64,000 bases of DNA, taken from contig CM065698.1 in the NCBI GenBank assembly GCA_017654935.2, positions 39,174,239 to 39,238,238 on the forward strand. The letters run 5' to 3'. Position numbers and translations under genes: made by a program. The DNA comes from Phymorhynchus buccinoides (taxonomy: Eukaryota; Mollusca; Gastropoda; Neogastropoda; Raphitomidae). A model generated the notes under the pieces. That model did no database searches and was not told the origin of the DNA. It saw only the letters and a program-made list of their open reading frames with translations. Of the stretch, positions 14,808 to 24,819 are shown piece after piece. Within the stretch, counting starts at the first letter, position 1. Each line of letters begins with the position of its first letter.

Positions 14808-16059
14808 TTACTGACATTACTTTCTCAGTTTCTAATAAAACTATTCTTTTTTTAGCGTTTTTCTGTTCCGTTTTGAACGCTTTAAATCAGGTTCCATCAA
14901 TTCACCTGTGACAGAAACAAATCAATGAAATATGCAGTACTCACACGAGCCAGTTTTTCTTTCTCCTTCTTCTGATAGTCTGCCACGGTCTGCTCTGCAT
15001 TTTCCATGAAACTGTAAAGAAAAGAAAAAAGTCTTCTTTTTCCTTAACCGGTCAGTGTTTATTGCTTAACAATTACATTTTAATCCAATCCTTCTTTCTC
15101 CTTCGTTCCTGCACTGCACACACAGTTTATAAGCACTGGTCTTTTGAGTTTTAAAAATCACAACAATTAGCCCATCTTCATCTATTGTGTGTTTACGCAC
15201 TACTCTCTGTGCATGAGAGTGCGTTGTGCGAATATCAGGCATCAGAATAGTCTGAAGTCCAATCCTCTGAAAACCGCGGTAAAAAGGCCATCAAGGCCCC
15301 AGACTAAAGAGGGACAACACTGAAATGAGTTCCCAACATCACCAAAAAGGCTTAATATGGAGAAAAATCACTTTAAAATGCTATTTAACACAAAGGATAA
15401 CACTGAATAAAAAAAGACTAAACCTCTGACAAGAGAAGCCAATCCTCTGTCAGAAATTCTTAATCCTCTGACAATTCTGATGCCTGGAATATGTTCTTCG
15501 TACTATGAATCGTAGCCTTTTGTTCTATATAAAATATTTGTACTTGTACTCTCTCTCTCTCTCACACACACACATGACACACACACTCTCTCTCCCTCTC
15601 TTTTAAAAACAACAACAACAAAACAATTAAACAAAAGAGATAAAGGGCTACATGATTTCAACTTTGACCTCGCACCTCTGTCATTTGCATACCTGTTGAC
15701 CTCTAAGCTGCTCACGAAGAAGCTCTTCTTCTTGTCCACATCTATCAAGTTGTCCCAGAAAAAGGCGTGCATTTTCTGCGTGTGATCCTGGCTGGAAAAA
15801 AAAAGATTGTAACTATGTGTTTACAAATTATACAAGCAAGCAAAAGTTATAAACTAAAATTGAAAGACTGACTATTTGAAGAAAAATAACTTGTAACTCC
15901 TTCAACATCTCAATTCTCATTTTCATGTGCACGCACAGACACACACAAGGAGAAGAGAGACACAAACAATGAGCAGAGAGAGGAAAGAGAGAGAGAGAGA
16001 GAGAGAGAAAAGAGAGAGAGAGAGGGGGGGAGAGAGAGAGAGAGAGAGAGAGAGAGGGG

Positions 16060-16136
<77 letters not shown>

Positions 16137-17688
16137 GAAAGGCTCAGTGCTTCTTCTGCATTCCCAGGCCATAAGGCCATATTGTGTAACCTTGGTATAA
16201 TATATATATAGGGTCCGTTTTTCGGTTTTCACTGGTCTCCCCACTGCATTCAGCCGACACATTCCGTTTTCGGAGGAACTCATAGGAGAATTTTTTTTTA
16301 AAAGAGTAACAATGATCCAATAAGTCAGAAAGATACTAGATAGCAGATGACCGAAAGCAAAGGGAAAAGGCAAAGTCACAGAGAGCGACAGATTAGAGGA
16401 AATTACAACCACAGAACTTCCAGAAGGTGGGGAACTATTTGCACCAAAGACCCACAGTATCCCCATGGGGAGACTCGTGGAGGGGACGGTGTTGTCCAGC
16501 TCCCCATATGGAGGCATTAGGCATCCAGTTCTACCTACTGCCCTGGGAGATTCGTTAAATTTTAGATCATGTGTTCTCCATTAAAATGCCAGCTGTCCTC
16601 AAGTCATTTTGACCAAGAAAGTGGGGATGTCCCCATGGCAAAACATCTCCCCACTGCATAAACAAATTCCTGCCCAGGTTTTCAGAACAGCAGTCACTTC
16701 CTCTGTCATTGGGAAATCATAGTCAGACACAACTGATACACACCTGCGTATATCACATAGTTAAACTTAAACAAGTTAAAGTAAACTAATAACATCTTAC
16801 CTGGTGAGATGCGTAAGAAAAGCAGCGTTTTTCACAACGCAATCGTCCCTTCTTTGATGTCTGAGCACCTCTTCTTGGCAGAAATAACACCACACACGTG
16901 CTCCCGTTTCCCAACCCAAGGGGTGAACTGATGGCTTCTTTACCTCACTCTTAACGTCTTGAATCTGAAAAGATAACCAACATTGTTATTAGCATTGTCA
17001 CCATCATCGTTATCATCATCTTGTATCTTTCAACTTTCATTCTTGGCAAAAGAAACACAAGCATGCTTCTGTTTCCCAACCTAGTACTTTTGTAGTAGAT
17101 ACATATTACATGTATGGAGGGCTTCTTGGTCCTTCGGATGAGACCTAAAACTGAGGTCCCGTGTGCGAACGCACGCACAAGATCTTGCGCGCACGTTAAA
17201 GCCCATTCCACTATTCGATATGAGTAGGCTGTGTGTGCCGGTGGAATGGATGACACGAGCTCACAAAGCATGCATCCTGTGCGCCAATAGCAGTCTAAAC
17301 GAAGACTTTGGGCGTGGGGCAGGATAAACATCCCCAATCTGAAGAAGAAGTAATCTGAACCTTCTCTACATGATCTTCACAGATCTCGAATCTATTACAA
17401 TACAATAAGCATTCACACACACACACACACACACAGACACGCACACCACTGTACATAGTCAAAACATTCAAGTTCTGAAGTTGAAACAGAAACTAAGTTT
17501 CTGAGTCTCAGACTCTGAGACTGAGAGTGAGACTGAGAAAGTCAGAAACCAACCTTTTTGCTGAACTTTGACAGAATGTTTTCCAACACCAGTTTATGTC
17601 TCTGCGAATAAATGTGTTTCTTTTTCTTCTGCTTGTGGTTTACTTTGCACAATTGGCAGAAATGATACTGATAAAACGACGTAGACAT
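1259..17688 (-). CDS. CENATAC: Centrosomal AT-AC splicing factor (CENATAC/CCDC84), 8 coding exons, 618 aa
   Basis: Coding exons in reading order: 17688-17554, 16964-16801, 15791-15693, 15011-14945, 11686-11492, 7925-7802, 6741-6609, 2198-1259. All phases join and every intron is GT-AG. Exon 1 has a CxxC...H...H finger (FCQLCKV, then HIYSQRH). Exons 2-3 have a second one (WCYFCQEE ... HLTSQDH, then FFWDNL), matching the two N-terminal fingers of human CCDC84. Later family blocks are [30 protein letters not shown] and [14 protein letters not shown]. The human protein promotes splicing of U12-type introns and acts at centrosomes; the same role here is inferred by homology. The protein is almost twice the human length because the last exon adds about 310 residues: six units around a WNxD core (RLWEAD, RQWNTD, GPWNTN, SHWNAD, KHWNSD twice), serine-rich linkers and a basic YKRRR patch. 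The start codon directly precedes the first finger. UTRs were not determined. Confidence 0.93.
2575..4846 (+). mobile_element. 5'-truncated non-LTR retrotransposon with RNase H remnant
   Basis: The insertion is bounded by a perfect 23-bp direct repeat (2552-2574 and 4847-4869, starting AGCCTACAGCC). Its start encodes an RNase H-like segment ([20 protein letters not shown]) interrupted by a stop at about 2762. A further open stretch to 3143 follows, with family-like [14 protein letters not shown] and CECTKNL. The remaining 1.7 kb has no ORF and would be a 3' UTR. WIPSHCG-GN-AD is typical of RNase H in I-type LINEs. It is dead by truncation and the stop codon. It lies in the last intron of CENATAC. 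Confidence 0.8.
5233..5470 (+). mobile_element. TTAA MITE family A, copy 1
   Basis: The ends are TTAACCCTTTCACCGCCA and TGGCGGTGAAAGGGTTAA, a near-perfect inverted repeat with TTAA target duplication. It is about 240 bp with no ORF and is piggyBac-like by ends. Confidence 0.82.
5600..6608. repeat. Tandem array derived from the end of CENATAC exon 7 and its splice donor
   Basis: Copies of the exon-7 end plus donor occur near 5625, 5790, 6009, 6150, 6304 and 6449, besides the real exon end at 6609. Each reads on the minus strand like TGGAACCAC..AGACTC.ACT, then GCAGTAAGTG or a mutated form, separated by TG-rich intron sequence. Spacing is roughly 140-200 bp. The two copies near 6304 and 6449 are almost identical; outer ones are more diverged. 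None has a good acceptor, so they are decoy donors, not exons. Confidence 0.8.
7070..7140. repeat. CAT trinucleotide run
   Basis: Mixed CAT/CAC/ATC run. Confidence 0.85.
7385..7735 (-). mobile_element. tRNA-headed SINE
   Basis: On the minus strand the head has box A-like TGGCACAAAGGTAATGCG and box B-like GTTTGAACCTGGG. A body with GGCGCGCCTCTGGCTGTGAC follows. Confidence 0.72.
7985..8587. mobile_element. Inverted-repeat element with TAGCTGCCAAC ends
   Basis: Left TAGCTGCCAACTTT and right GGGTTGGCAGCTA are inverted, each with a nearby copy of ATTCCTGAG. The interior includes a LINE ORF2 end at 8188-8280. It directly abuts CENATAC exon 6 on its acceptor side. Confidence 0.6.
8188..8280 (+). 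mobile_element. LINE ORF2 C-terminal remnant
   Basis: Translation gives [19 protein letters not shown], then [11 protein letters not shown] and a stop, the usual W-N-L-P...F-L end of LINE reverse-transcriptase ORFs. Only about 31 codons remain. Confidence 0.6.
9033..9525. mobile_element. Element related to the TAGCTGCCAAC family
   Basis: The left end TAGCTGCCAACTTTTCCCAA matches the element at 7985; the right end GGGAGGGTTAGCAGGTAT is a weaker inverted copy. The interior minus-strand reading frame ([15 protein letters not shown]) is open but not recognised. Confidence 0.5.
9838..10200 (+). mobile_element. Mosaic SINE, type 1 tail
   Basis: Same order of blocks as the copy at 255. It has an internal direct duplication of a 39-base piece (CTTTGTGTCATCTACTATCT at about 9952 and 9991). 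Confidence 0.8.
10395..10570. repeat. GAT/GAA purine-rich tract
   Basis: GATGGTGAT repeats pass into AAGAA-rich sequence. Confidence 0.8.
10700..11330 (+). mobile_element. CCTCCAGGATCGTTCCCACC repeat family, longest copy
   Basis: It contains ATTGCCTCCAGGATCGTTCC, CTAATGTCCCATATGTGTCT, GACCGGAGGACGTTAAACGG and a tail CAAACAAGGACGCACACGCA. No coding capacity. In CENATAC intron 5. Confidence 0.65.
11750..12110. repeat. Degenerate purine-rich minisatellite
   Basis: About 12 loose units of GAGAGGAATTTGGGGAAGC or GGGAAACTGAGAGGAAT, each 25-35 bases, lie just before CENATAC exon 5 in reading direction. Confidence 0.65.
13132..13359 (+). mobile_element. MITE with CTATTGGCCACTGCA ends, copy 1
   Basis: The left end CTATTGGCCACTGCA and right end TGCAGTGGCCAATAG are inverted repeats about 230 bp apart. 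The interior repeats the phrase GCAAGAGTGAATGCCCTT twice. No ORF of note. Confidence 0.75.
13686..14705 (+). mobile_element. 1-kb repeat rich in AGGTCA half-sites, copy 1
   Basis: It runs from AAGGGCATCGCCGAGCGGCA to the palindrome-like end GTCCGTTACCTTCGGTGACGG. It contains imperfect tandem units of about 300 bp, each with a TCAAGGTCAAGGTCA-type cluster and a GAGATATCCTTGGGA block. No transposase was recognised. In CENATAC intron 4. Confidence 0.72.
14778..14806. repeat. Poly-G run
   Basis: About 29 consecutive G. Confidence 0.95.
15986..16132. repeat. GA microsatellite with G-run interruptions
   Basis: GA run broken by GGGGGG about every 35 bases, abutting the tail of the SINE at 16150. 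Confidence 0.95.
16150..16472 (-). mobile_element. Mosaic SINE, type 1 tail
   Basis: Reverse-orientation copy, from CCCATGGGGATACTGTGG to the tail GGAATGCAGAAGAAGCACTG on the minus strand, with a short AT insert before the tail. Confidence 0.78.
17120..17350 (+). mobile_element. tRNA-headed SINE, second family, head missing
   Basis: It matches the 3' two thirds of the SINE at 61735, ending GGGCGTGGGGCAGGATAAAC, then ATCCCCAATCTGAAGAAGAAG. Confidence 0.75.
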
Positions 17689-18218
17689 TTTGAAATTCTA
17701 AGTTGTGGCAAACAAGCTTTTCTTTTGTGGGATAACCTCAATGGTGGTTATCTTTTCTTGCTTTGATCTCACTTCCGGATTGCTTGGCATCCTTTTACTA
17801 AAATTTGTAGAAACAAAAATACATTGCCAAATCGTTTCCATCTAGAAATCGATAAACAGAAAATAAAGCTGAGTATATATGTAGCTTGCTATTTATTGTC
17901 AATGCTTTGACATCTTTGTGGTCAAGGTTTAGGCAATAAAAGGGGATGGGATGGCAATTTTATATTGTTATAATACTCTCTGGTAAAAAGATAGTGCATA
18001 ATTAAGTAGGAAGTATACATTTCTGCTGACAGCTTTTTCTGAATTTAGGAGACTGTGTTTTCTGCGTCTGTGAATATATAAAGGTAAAGACAAGTTGGGT
18101 AAAGATGCAGATCAACACCCTCTGTCACAGTCTTGGTTCATTGAAGTTTTTTCGTCTTGCCTTTAATTCAATAATTGTCTACTAGTATCAAAGCTTGATT
18201 GATGTGGTGACCAGTGAC

Positions 18219-18430
18219 CACACACACACACACACACACACAGAGTCACACACACACACACACAGAGTCACACACACACACACACACAGAGTCACACACA
18301 CACACACAGAGTCAAACTCACACACATACGAACACACACACACACACGCATACACACACACACACAGAGTCACACTCACACACATACGCACACACACACA
18401 CACACACGGATGTACATACACATACACACG
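18219..18430. repeat. CA microsatellite with GAGTCACAC interruptions
   Basis: CA runs are broken every 15-30 bases by GAGTCA. In the CENATAC/GPS2 promoter space. Confidence 0.95.
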
Positions 18431-18659
18431 CCTTGTTCTGTCCCTAACTACTACTACTACTACTACAAATCAAATGCACACACACAAGATCCTAAATGGC
18501 CACGGTCAACTTCAAGTCAGCAATATCAGACTAATCCAGCACTGGCCTCTCTGGCCTGCTTGAGGCCGTTTCTTCTGGCAAGAGTGGTTGAAACTCCTCG
18601 GTTCCATGGCAGAATAATCAACGTGATGATTGTGGCCATGCACAACGAAGAAGAAGAAT

Positions 18660-18712
18660 AAGTCATGTCAAAGTGATCTTTATTGACGATAAAAGAATAA
18701 GCTTGATAAAGC
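18660..18712 (-). mobile_element. LINE 3' tail
   Basis: On the minus strand this reads AAGCTTATTCTTTTATCGTC, then AATAAAGATCACTTTGAC, the same tail as at 59915-59965. It is a 3' terminal scrap only. Confidence 0.55.
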
Positions 18713-18749
18713 TTTTTTACATCCTGAGAATAAGAAAGAAGGAGCACCA

Positions 18750-18920
18750 ATGCGTCAAAGAAGAGGACACAGTCAGCAATTATCTACCATCCGCTGCCGC
18801 ACTGAATACCGGAGAAGTTCCTTCTTCCTGCAGACCATCCGAGACTGGAACACGCTATCTGAGGTGGCCGTGTCTGACCCATCTCTGGGCACATTCCAGT
18901 TGTCCATCAAATCGCAATAA
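18750..18920 (+). mobile_element. LINE ORF2 C-terminal remnant
   Basis: It encodes RCRTEYRRSSFFLQTIRDWN, then TLSEVAVSDPSLGTFQ and a stop. R-Y-SFFxxTIRDWNxL is the common end of LINE ORF2 proteins. It lies in the shared promoter region of CENATAC and GPS2. Confidence 0.75.
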
Positions 18921-19095
18921 AGACTTTCTTTCTTTGAAAAAAAATAGCTCTGGGTTCCTGCCAATTCAGCGTCATGTTGAGGTCCCGCTGAACGGGTCTT
19001 GGCTGGCTGGGTCACTTGTAGATTAGGTGATTTTTGTTTGTTTTTGTATTCATTGATTCAATGATTAATCAGTTAATGGAAGAAAAAGAAGAAAC

Positions 19096-19686
19096 CCACA
19101 GAAATTCAGTAGGCTTTTTTCCCCCAAACTTCTGTATTAATTAGCGGACTATTTACGTCTATTACTACCTAAGGTTGGAATCAGTTTAGGGCTATTTTAA
19201 TCACAATCAAAGATTAATTATTGTAATTTAAAAGAATAAACAGCCGTTTGAAGCGTTACCATTTATTTTTGCACATTTTGCCATTTCTGGTCGCCATTTT
19301 TTAGGGGAATATGCCATGCAGTCGTAGCCAACGCATTCCATAGCATAAGATTTCACGAACCTCATAAGCATCCCCCAAATCCTGGAATCTCTCTTCAGCC
19401 TCTGGATCATTTCTATTCTTGTCTGGATGTAGTTCCTTGGCCAGTTTCCGGTATGCTCTTTTGATCTGCTTCACGTCAGCATGTTTGGGCACCCCTACCA
19501 TGCTGGTATGGCAACACTGAGTGGCGACACTGAATTTAAAGGGTTCACAGTCGGTTTTTTCCTTGTTGATTATTTTAACCTTTCAAACTTTCCGCGGCAT
19601 GAAAATAGCCCTAAACTGATTCCAACCCTACCCTTTATCCGATGAATTACATAAGTTGGGTGGAAAAGGCCTACTGAATTTATGTG
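19096..19686. mobile_element. Inverted-repeat element carrying the J-domain exon
   Basis: The left arm (about 19096-19200) and right arm (about 19599-19686) are reverse complements over roughly 90-105 bases with gaps. They include a perfect 26-base stretch (19173-19198 against 19602-19627) and matching outer ends (CCACAgAAATTCAGTAGGC against CCACAtAAATTCAGTAGGC). The 400-base interior holds the DNAJB11-like exon. No transposase is present and no clear target duplication was recognised. It resembles a non-autonomous DNA transposon with a captured gene fragment. Confidence 0.62.
19361..19501 (-). pseudogene. Orphan J-domain exon of DNAJB11 (ERdj3) type
   Basis: Minus-strand codons give [36 protein letters not shown] and [10 protein letters not shown], then a plausible 5' splice site (GAG then gttcg). 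This is helices I to IV of a J domain with the HPD motif intact; the FQDLG-AYEV signature is that of DNAJB11, an ER luminal HSP70 cochaperone. No earlier exon (signal peptide) and no later exon (rest of the J domain, client-binding domains) is visible nearby, and the space belongs to the CENATAC and GPS2 promoters. It lies between two inverted repeats. It is most likely a captured or duplicated exon, not a working gene. Confidence 0.7.
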
Positions 19687-19771
19687 GTTCTGCTAGAAAA
19701 TAACTGATAGCCATTAAACATACCATCAGATATATTGAGGAGGGAACGAGACGTTCCGTTTTGCCGGCATC

Positions 19772-21202
19772 ATGCCTGCCTTAGTGGATCGCCCCAAGAT
19801 GACGCGCTCCATGTACGAAGCGCTGAAGCGACACATCATGCACGAAAGGGCAAAAATCAAACAAGGTGAGTTCAGTTTACAATACAACTCTTCATTGATC
19901 CAACTCCAATGATTTCATTTCCGTAGAAGTACAGAAGACCTTTCTAAAGCAATGAAGACAAATTTCAGAGGAACAAAATTGGAATTCTGTACTATCATTA
20001 GTATTATTACTATTAAGACTAGTACGAGTAAGAACCGTGGTTTTTTTTTTCTGCCAGTATTTCTTTCATTCTTGACTTTAAGAATTGTTCTTTTTTTTAG
20101 CACACATTTTAATTTGTTAACTGTTTGTTGACATTTTGAATTATCATTATTGACATTAATAATGACAGTTGACACTGAACAGTTAGTGGTGAAAGTTAGA
20201 CTTTGTTAGAAGCTTCCGACCACCTAGGTTATAAGAATCCTGACAGTTGAACCCATGAATTAAAAAAAGATTAATTTTTTTTTTAGTCCTGAGACATTAC
20301 GGGCCTGGGCTGCAACGGGCTGACCTCGAGAAGATAATTCATAGATGTACAACAGGGCTTCTTCTGTCAATAGATTACCTGCTCTTTCGCCATTATGGGG
20401 CTAAGTCATGGATATTGCCTTATTCTTCAGCTTGTAAGAACAATGCATTTGTTTTTAGCAGAGGTGTATGTGTGCATACATGTGCACACGCACCTCTGTG
20501 TGTGTATGTGTGTGTCTGTGTGAGTGTGTGTGCCCATGTGTGTATGTCACTATGTGCTTGCTTTACAGAGCAAGAGCAGGACGCGATGATCGAGAGAATG
20601 AGGAAGGAGCGAGAGCAGCGAAAGAAGAAAGAAGCGGAAGAGGCCTTGACCTTGGAACAGACCAAGGACCAGGTGAGTGGTCTCCCTGTTTCACCATCTG
20701 TGAAGTTCAAGGTCATTGAACTTTATTATACTTAGAAGTTAGATGAAGTGTTGTTTGTTATTGGGGGGTGTCTTTTCTTTGCTATAATTTAAGGTCTAGG
20801 TCAAACTATATCGTGTGGTTTGTTAGAATGTTACTAACAAAAACCACCCCAAAAGTGGGTATGCCGGAGGATCTTTCAGTACACTAGTTCCCCACCTTCT
20901 GGAAGTTCTGTGTATTAACTTCCTCCAATCTGTCGTTCTCTTTCACACTGACTTTTCCTTTTCTTAATGTCGTGTATCATTTTTCTGTCTTATTCAGTTT
21001 TATTGGCCCATTCTATTACCTTTATAAAAAAAAATCTTACATGTTATTTTCTCCTTTGAACTGCTCCGAAATCAGAATGTGTCTGCTGTGTGCAGCAGGG
21101 AAAACTGAAATTGTAGTGAAAATCGGATACATGTGTACTTAATTCATTATGGCCTGGGAACACAGGCCTGAAGAAAAGAAACGAAAATACTTCATGAATG
21201 AC

Positions 21203-21254
<52 letters not shown>

Positions 21255-21545
21255 GTTCACACTAAAAAAACACAAACAGGCAAAATAAAAGTTTTCCCAA
21301 ATTTTCGAGGTTTTACTCCTCTTTGTCAAGGACAATGATAAAATGACACAGGTAAAAATCGCATTGCATACAGCAGAAAACATTGGTGATTAAAATTCAT
21401 TCTTAAAACAAAATAAAATAAAATCCCGTGAATTTTGAACATACAGGTAAAAATGAAGCTCATGCGAGAAAGAGATGAAAAGTGAACGAGTTAAGGTAGG
21501 TGAGATGTGTGTGTGTGTGTGTGGGTGGGGGGTGGTGGGGGTGGT

Positions 21546-21591
<46 letters not shown>

Positions 21592-23349
21592 TGAGTAAGT
21601 GTGTGTTTGTGTGTGTGTGAGTGTGAGTGTGAGTGTGTTTGTGTGTGTGTGTGTGCGTGTGTGTGTGCGTGTGCGTGTGTGCGTGTGTGTTGTGTGTGTG
21701 TGTGTGTGTGTGTGTGGAGTGTGTGTGTGTGTGTGTGCGTGCGTGCGCGTGCGTGTGCGTGTGTGTGTGCGTGTGTGCGTGTGTGAGTGTGTGTGTGTGT
21801 GCGTGTGCGTGCGTGTGTATGTGTTTGAGTGTGTGCGTGTGTGTGTGTGTGTGTGCGCGTACGCGCGCGCGTGTGTGCGTGTGTGTGAGGAAATGGGCTA
21901 AGGGGGTTGGGGGAAGAAAGGAGGGACTAACAGAGAGCAAAAGGAGTACACAATAGAAGACAAAGCCTTATTTCAACGTTCGCGGAAACTCTGATACATG
22001 TTTTAAATATCCCATTAAATTATGCCACGGGCTATATAAATATATTTATCCCATTGGATAAATAATTTCCGCTGAAAGGAGGTATAACATAGATAGTGTA
22101 TACCTTATCAAATTTCATTAAAACAAAATTTAATAAATCAAAAATAAATTTAAAAACTAATGTCAATGTTACATTAAGACATTGGGACAATAGGCCAGTC
22201 AAATCTTGCATATCCATAAACTAAATAACATGCTATGAAGATGGCATATGAGACAAGTAGCCTACGCTATGACATTATCGCTGTCTTTGCTGATCTACCC
22301 ATCAACATCGCAATGAAAGGATAAGGCTAACTCCAAAAAGAAACACATTATATTATTTAAACATCTTTTTTATCTTATATTTCTATTAGCTTATCTGCCC
22401 ATAATAGGAAGACCCGAAACATTTATGCTATGTCTATATATATAATATAGTGTAGTGGTTGTATTCAAACTTTGAGAAGGTGGGGGAACTATTTGTGCAA
22501 AAGACTTCCCCCGGTATCCCTACGGGGAGGGACTTGAAGACTATTCTGGTGAGGGATCATGTTTTTTTGTTTTTTTTACATGTGTGATAGATTTCTACAT
22601 TAGAGCGAAAACTGGAGCACCTGCGATCGAGCAAACATCAGCTTTTCCTACAGCTGAAGAAAGTGCTGAATCAAGAGGAGGAAACTAGACGCCGCGCCCA
22701 ACTGAAAGAACAGAGGTAGGGGTGATCATTTCACCTCCCAATGTAGCACCCTCCCTTTGTTATTGTACATCATGTCTTTGAAAGATTAAGGGGAAAATGT
22801 TATCTGTTTTTTTAGCCTACCAGTTTTGTGACTCACACTTCTGTCAAACTTTGCCCCCAAAATGGGGAAACAAGAGGCAAAGCCTTCAAGGCTCACTCAA
22901 ACAGGAACATGTGGGACAACACAAAGATTGAGGGGGGTGTCTAAAGTACAAGATTGCCAATAAAATTTTAAGGTACAAATGAAACTACATGTATCTTTAA
23001 TGGATACAACTAAAAAAAATAAAAAAATAAAGTGCCCGTGCTGAGAATCGTACCCGGAACCATTGGCATGACAGACAGACACTACCAATTGGCTATGAGG
23101 CTTTCAGTGTTGATGAGTTTTTTAACTCATGTTGCCTGTTGAATACTCTCTAACCCACTAATCTAAAATATTATCTGTTTACAGTGTTTTAAGTATTTAA
23201 TTATTCAAATCATTATTGTTTGAAAGCTTGCATAGACAGCAGATGTGTGCAAAGTTTGAACAATGTATGCCTTCCATTTCCCGAGAAAATGCCAACGTTA
23301 ATGTTTGGAGATTAGACCATGGATGCAACACACACGCGCACACACACGC

Positions 23350-23399
<50 letters not shown>

Positions 23400-24380
23400 C
23401 CGAACAACTATCACTTCTATAACACAAGTGAGCCACAAGATTCACTTCAGCCAAAAATGGCATTTGGGGATTTTTCATCTGATGTTTGCAGTAAAATTGT
23501 TCCTTCAAGTACTATCCTAAGCAAGGATAGCTGAGCTGGTTGAGTTGGCAGTGGTGGTTAGTATGAACAGTTTAGTATGAACTTTTGCACAGTTACAAAG
23601 GGGCATAATGTAAAGTTATTGACAAATTTTACAGCGCTTCAGCTATGCCTGTGATTTCTACTGTTGAAAACTTAGTGCATAGGTGCAACTCTTTCAGTTT
23701 CACGCTGATTTCATTTTTTTAATTTTTTACCAGAAAATGAACTTCAGTTATTGTATTTATATTTCTCCACAAAAACAATCGATCACAAGCGATTTGGGGC
23801 GTTTTGAACTTTGTTGTTCTATCCTGGAAGTCTCTGTCTCAGGGAATCTTGAAAACAGCATGGTGATGCCATATTGTTACCAAAGGCAGTGTAAACATTT
23901 TGCAAGGCTTACCGGACTCAAACTGTCTCTGTCAGTCAATCATTTTAACCGTCTGTCTCTCTATCTCTCTCTTGCTTTCCCTCCTCAATCCTCCAACGGG
24001 GCTCTGCCTCTGTACCCCGCCAGGGCACTGGGCGGACACTGGACCCCTGCCTTTCATTTTGTTATTTTTTTAGTAGGTTTACACTGAGTCAAAGGATGCT
24101 TGTGATGCTGTTAAAGGATTTTTGTCTATGCTTTGTGAGGTTTATGGTTGAATAATTAATGTTAAAGTTTAGGAATAAAACACAGTCAACATTGATAGTA
24201 ATATTTGTGAAAATAAAGCACCGGTGTGCATGGTTGGGTTGCAGTGAGATGATGAGTCTACAGCAGCAGGCCTTCTCGCAGCACGGGTTAGGGCCCTCAG
24301 GACATCCAGTGATGCTGCAAGCTTCCCACATGTCCAATAGACCCACCCTCTACAAGCCTGTGCAGATGCCGGTTAGTCTC

Positions 24381-24424
<44 letters not shown>

Positions 24425-24506
24425 CTGTCCAGTGATGTTGCAAGCTTCCCACATATCCAATAGACCCACTTTCTTCAAGCGTGTGCAGATGCTGGTTAGT
24501 GTCCTC

Positions 24507-24577
<71 letters not shown>

Positions 24578-24658
24578 TTGTCCAGTGATGTTGCAAGCTT
24601 CCCACATATCCAATAGACCCACTTTCTTCAAGCCTGTACAGATGCTGGTTAGTCTCCT

Positions 24659-24696
<38 letters not shown>

Positions 24697-24775
24697 CTGT
24701 CCAGTGATGTTGCAAGCTTCCCACATATCCAATAGACCCACTTTCTTCAAGCCTGTACAGATGCTGGTTAGTCTC

Positions 24776-24819
<44 letters not shown>

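Larger units (their letters stand above)
17689..19771. promoter_or_regulatory. Head-to-head intergenic region between CENATAC and GPS2
   Basis: This 2.1-kb space separates the two start codons and must hold both promoters. It contains a CA-rich tract, an antisense LINE tail (about 18660-18712), a LINE ORF2 end (18750-18920) and an inverted-repeat element (19096-19686) that ends only about 85 bases before the GPS2 start codon. No convincing TATA box was identified. Confidence 0.5.

Noticed and set aside
15828..16517. Long antisense frames with leucine/serine runs
   Set aside because: They are translations of a GA microsatellite and an antisense SINE.
21491..21956. Overlapping frames of Cys-Val or His-Thr repeats
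   Set aside because: They are translations of TG/CA repeats; no real codon structure.
23033..23105. Functional tRNA gene
   Set aside because: Box-like motifs are present but the stems do not pair well; kept only as a tRNA-like sequence.
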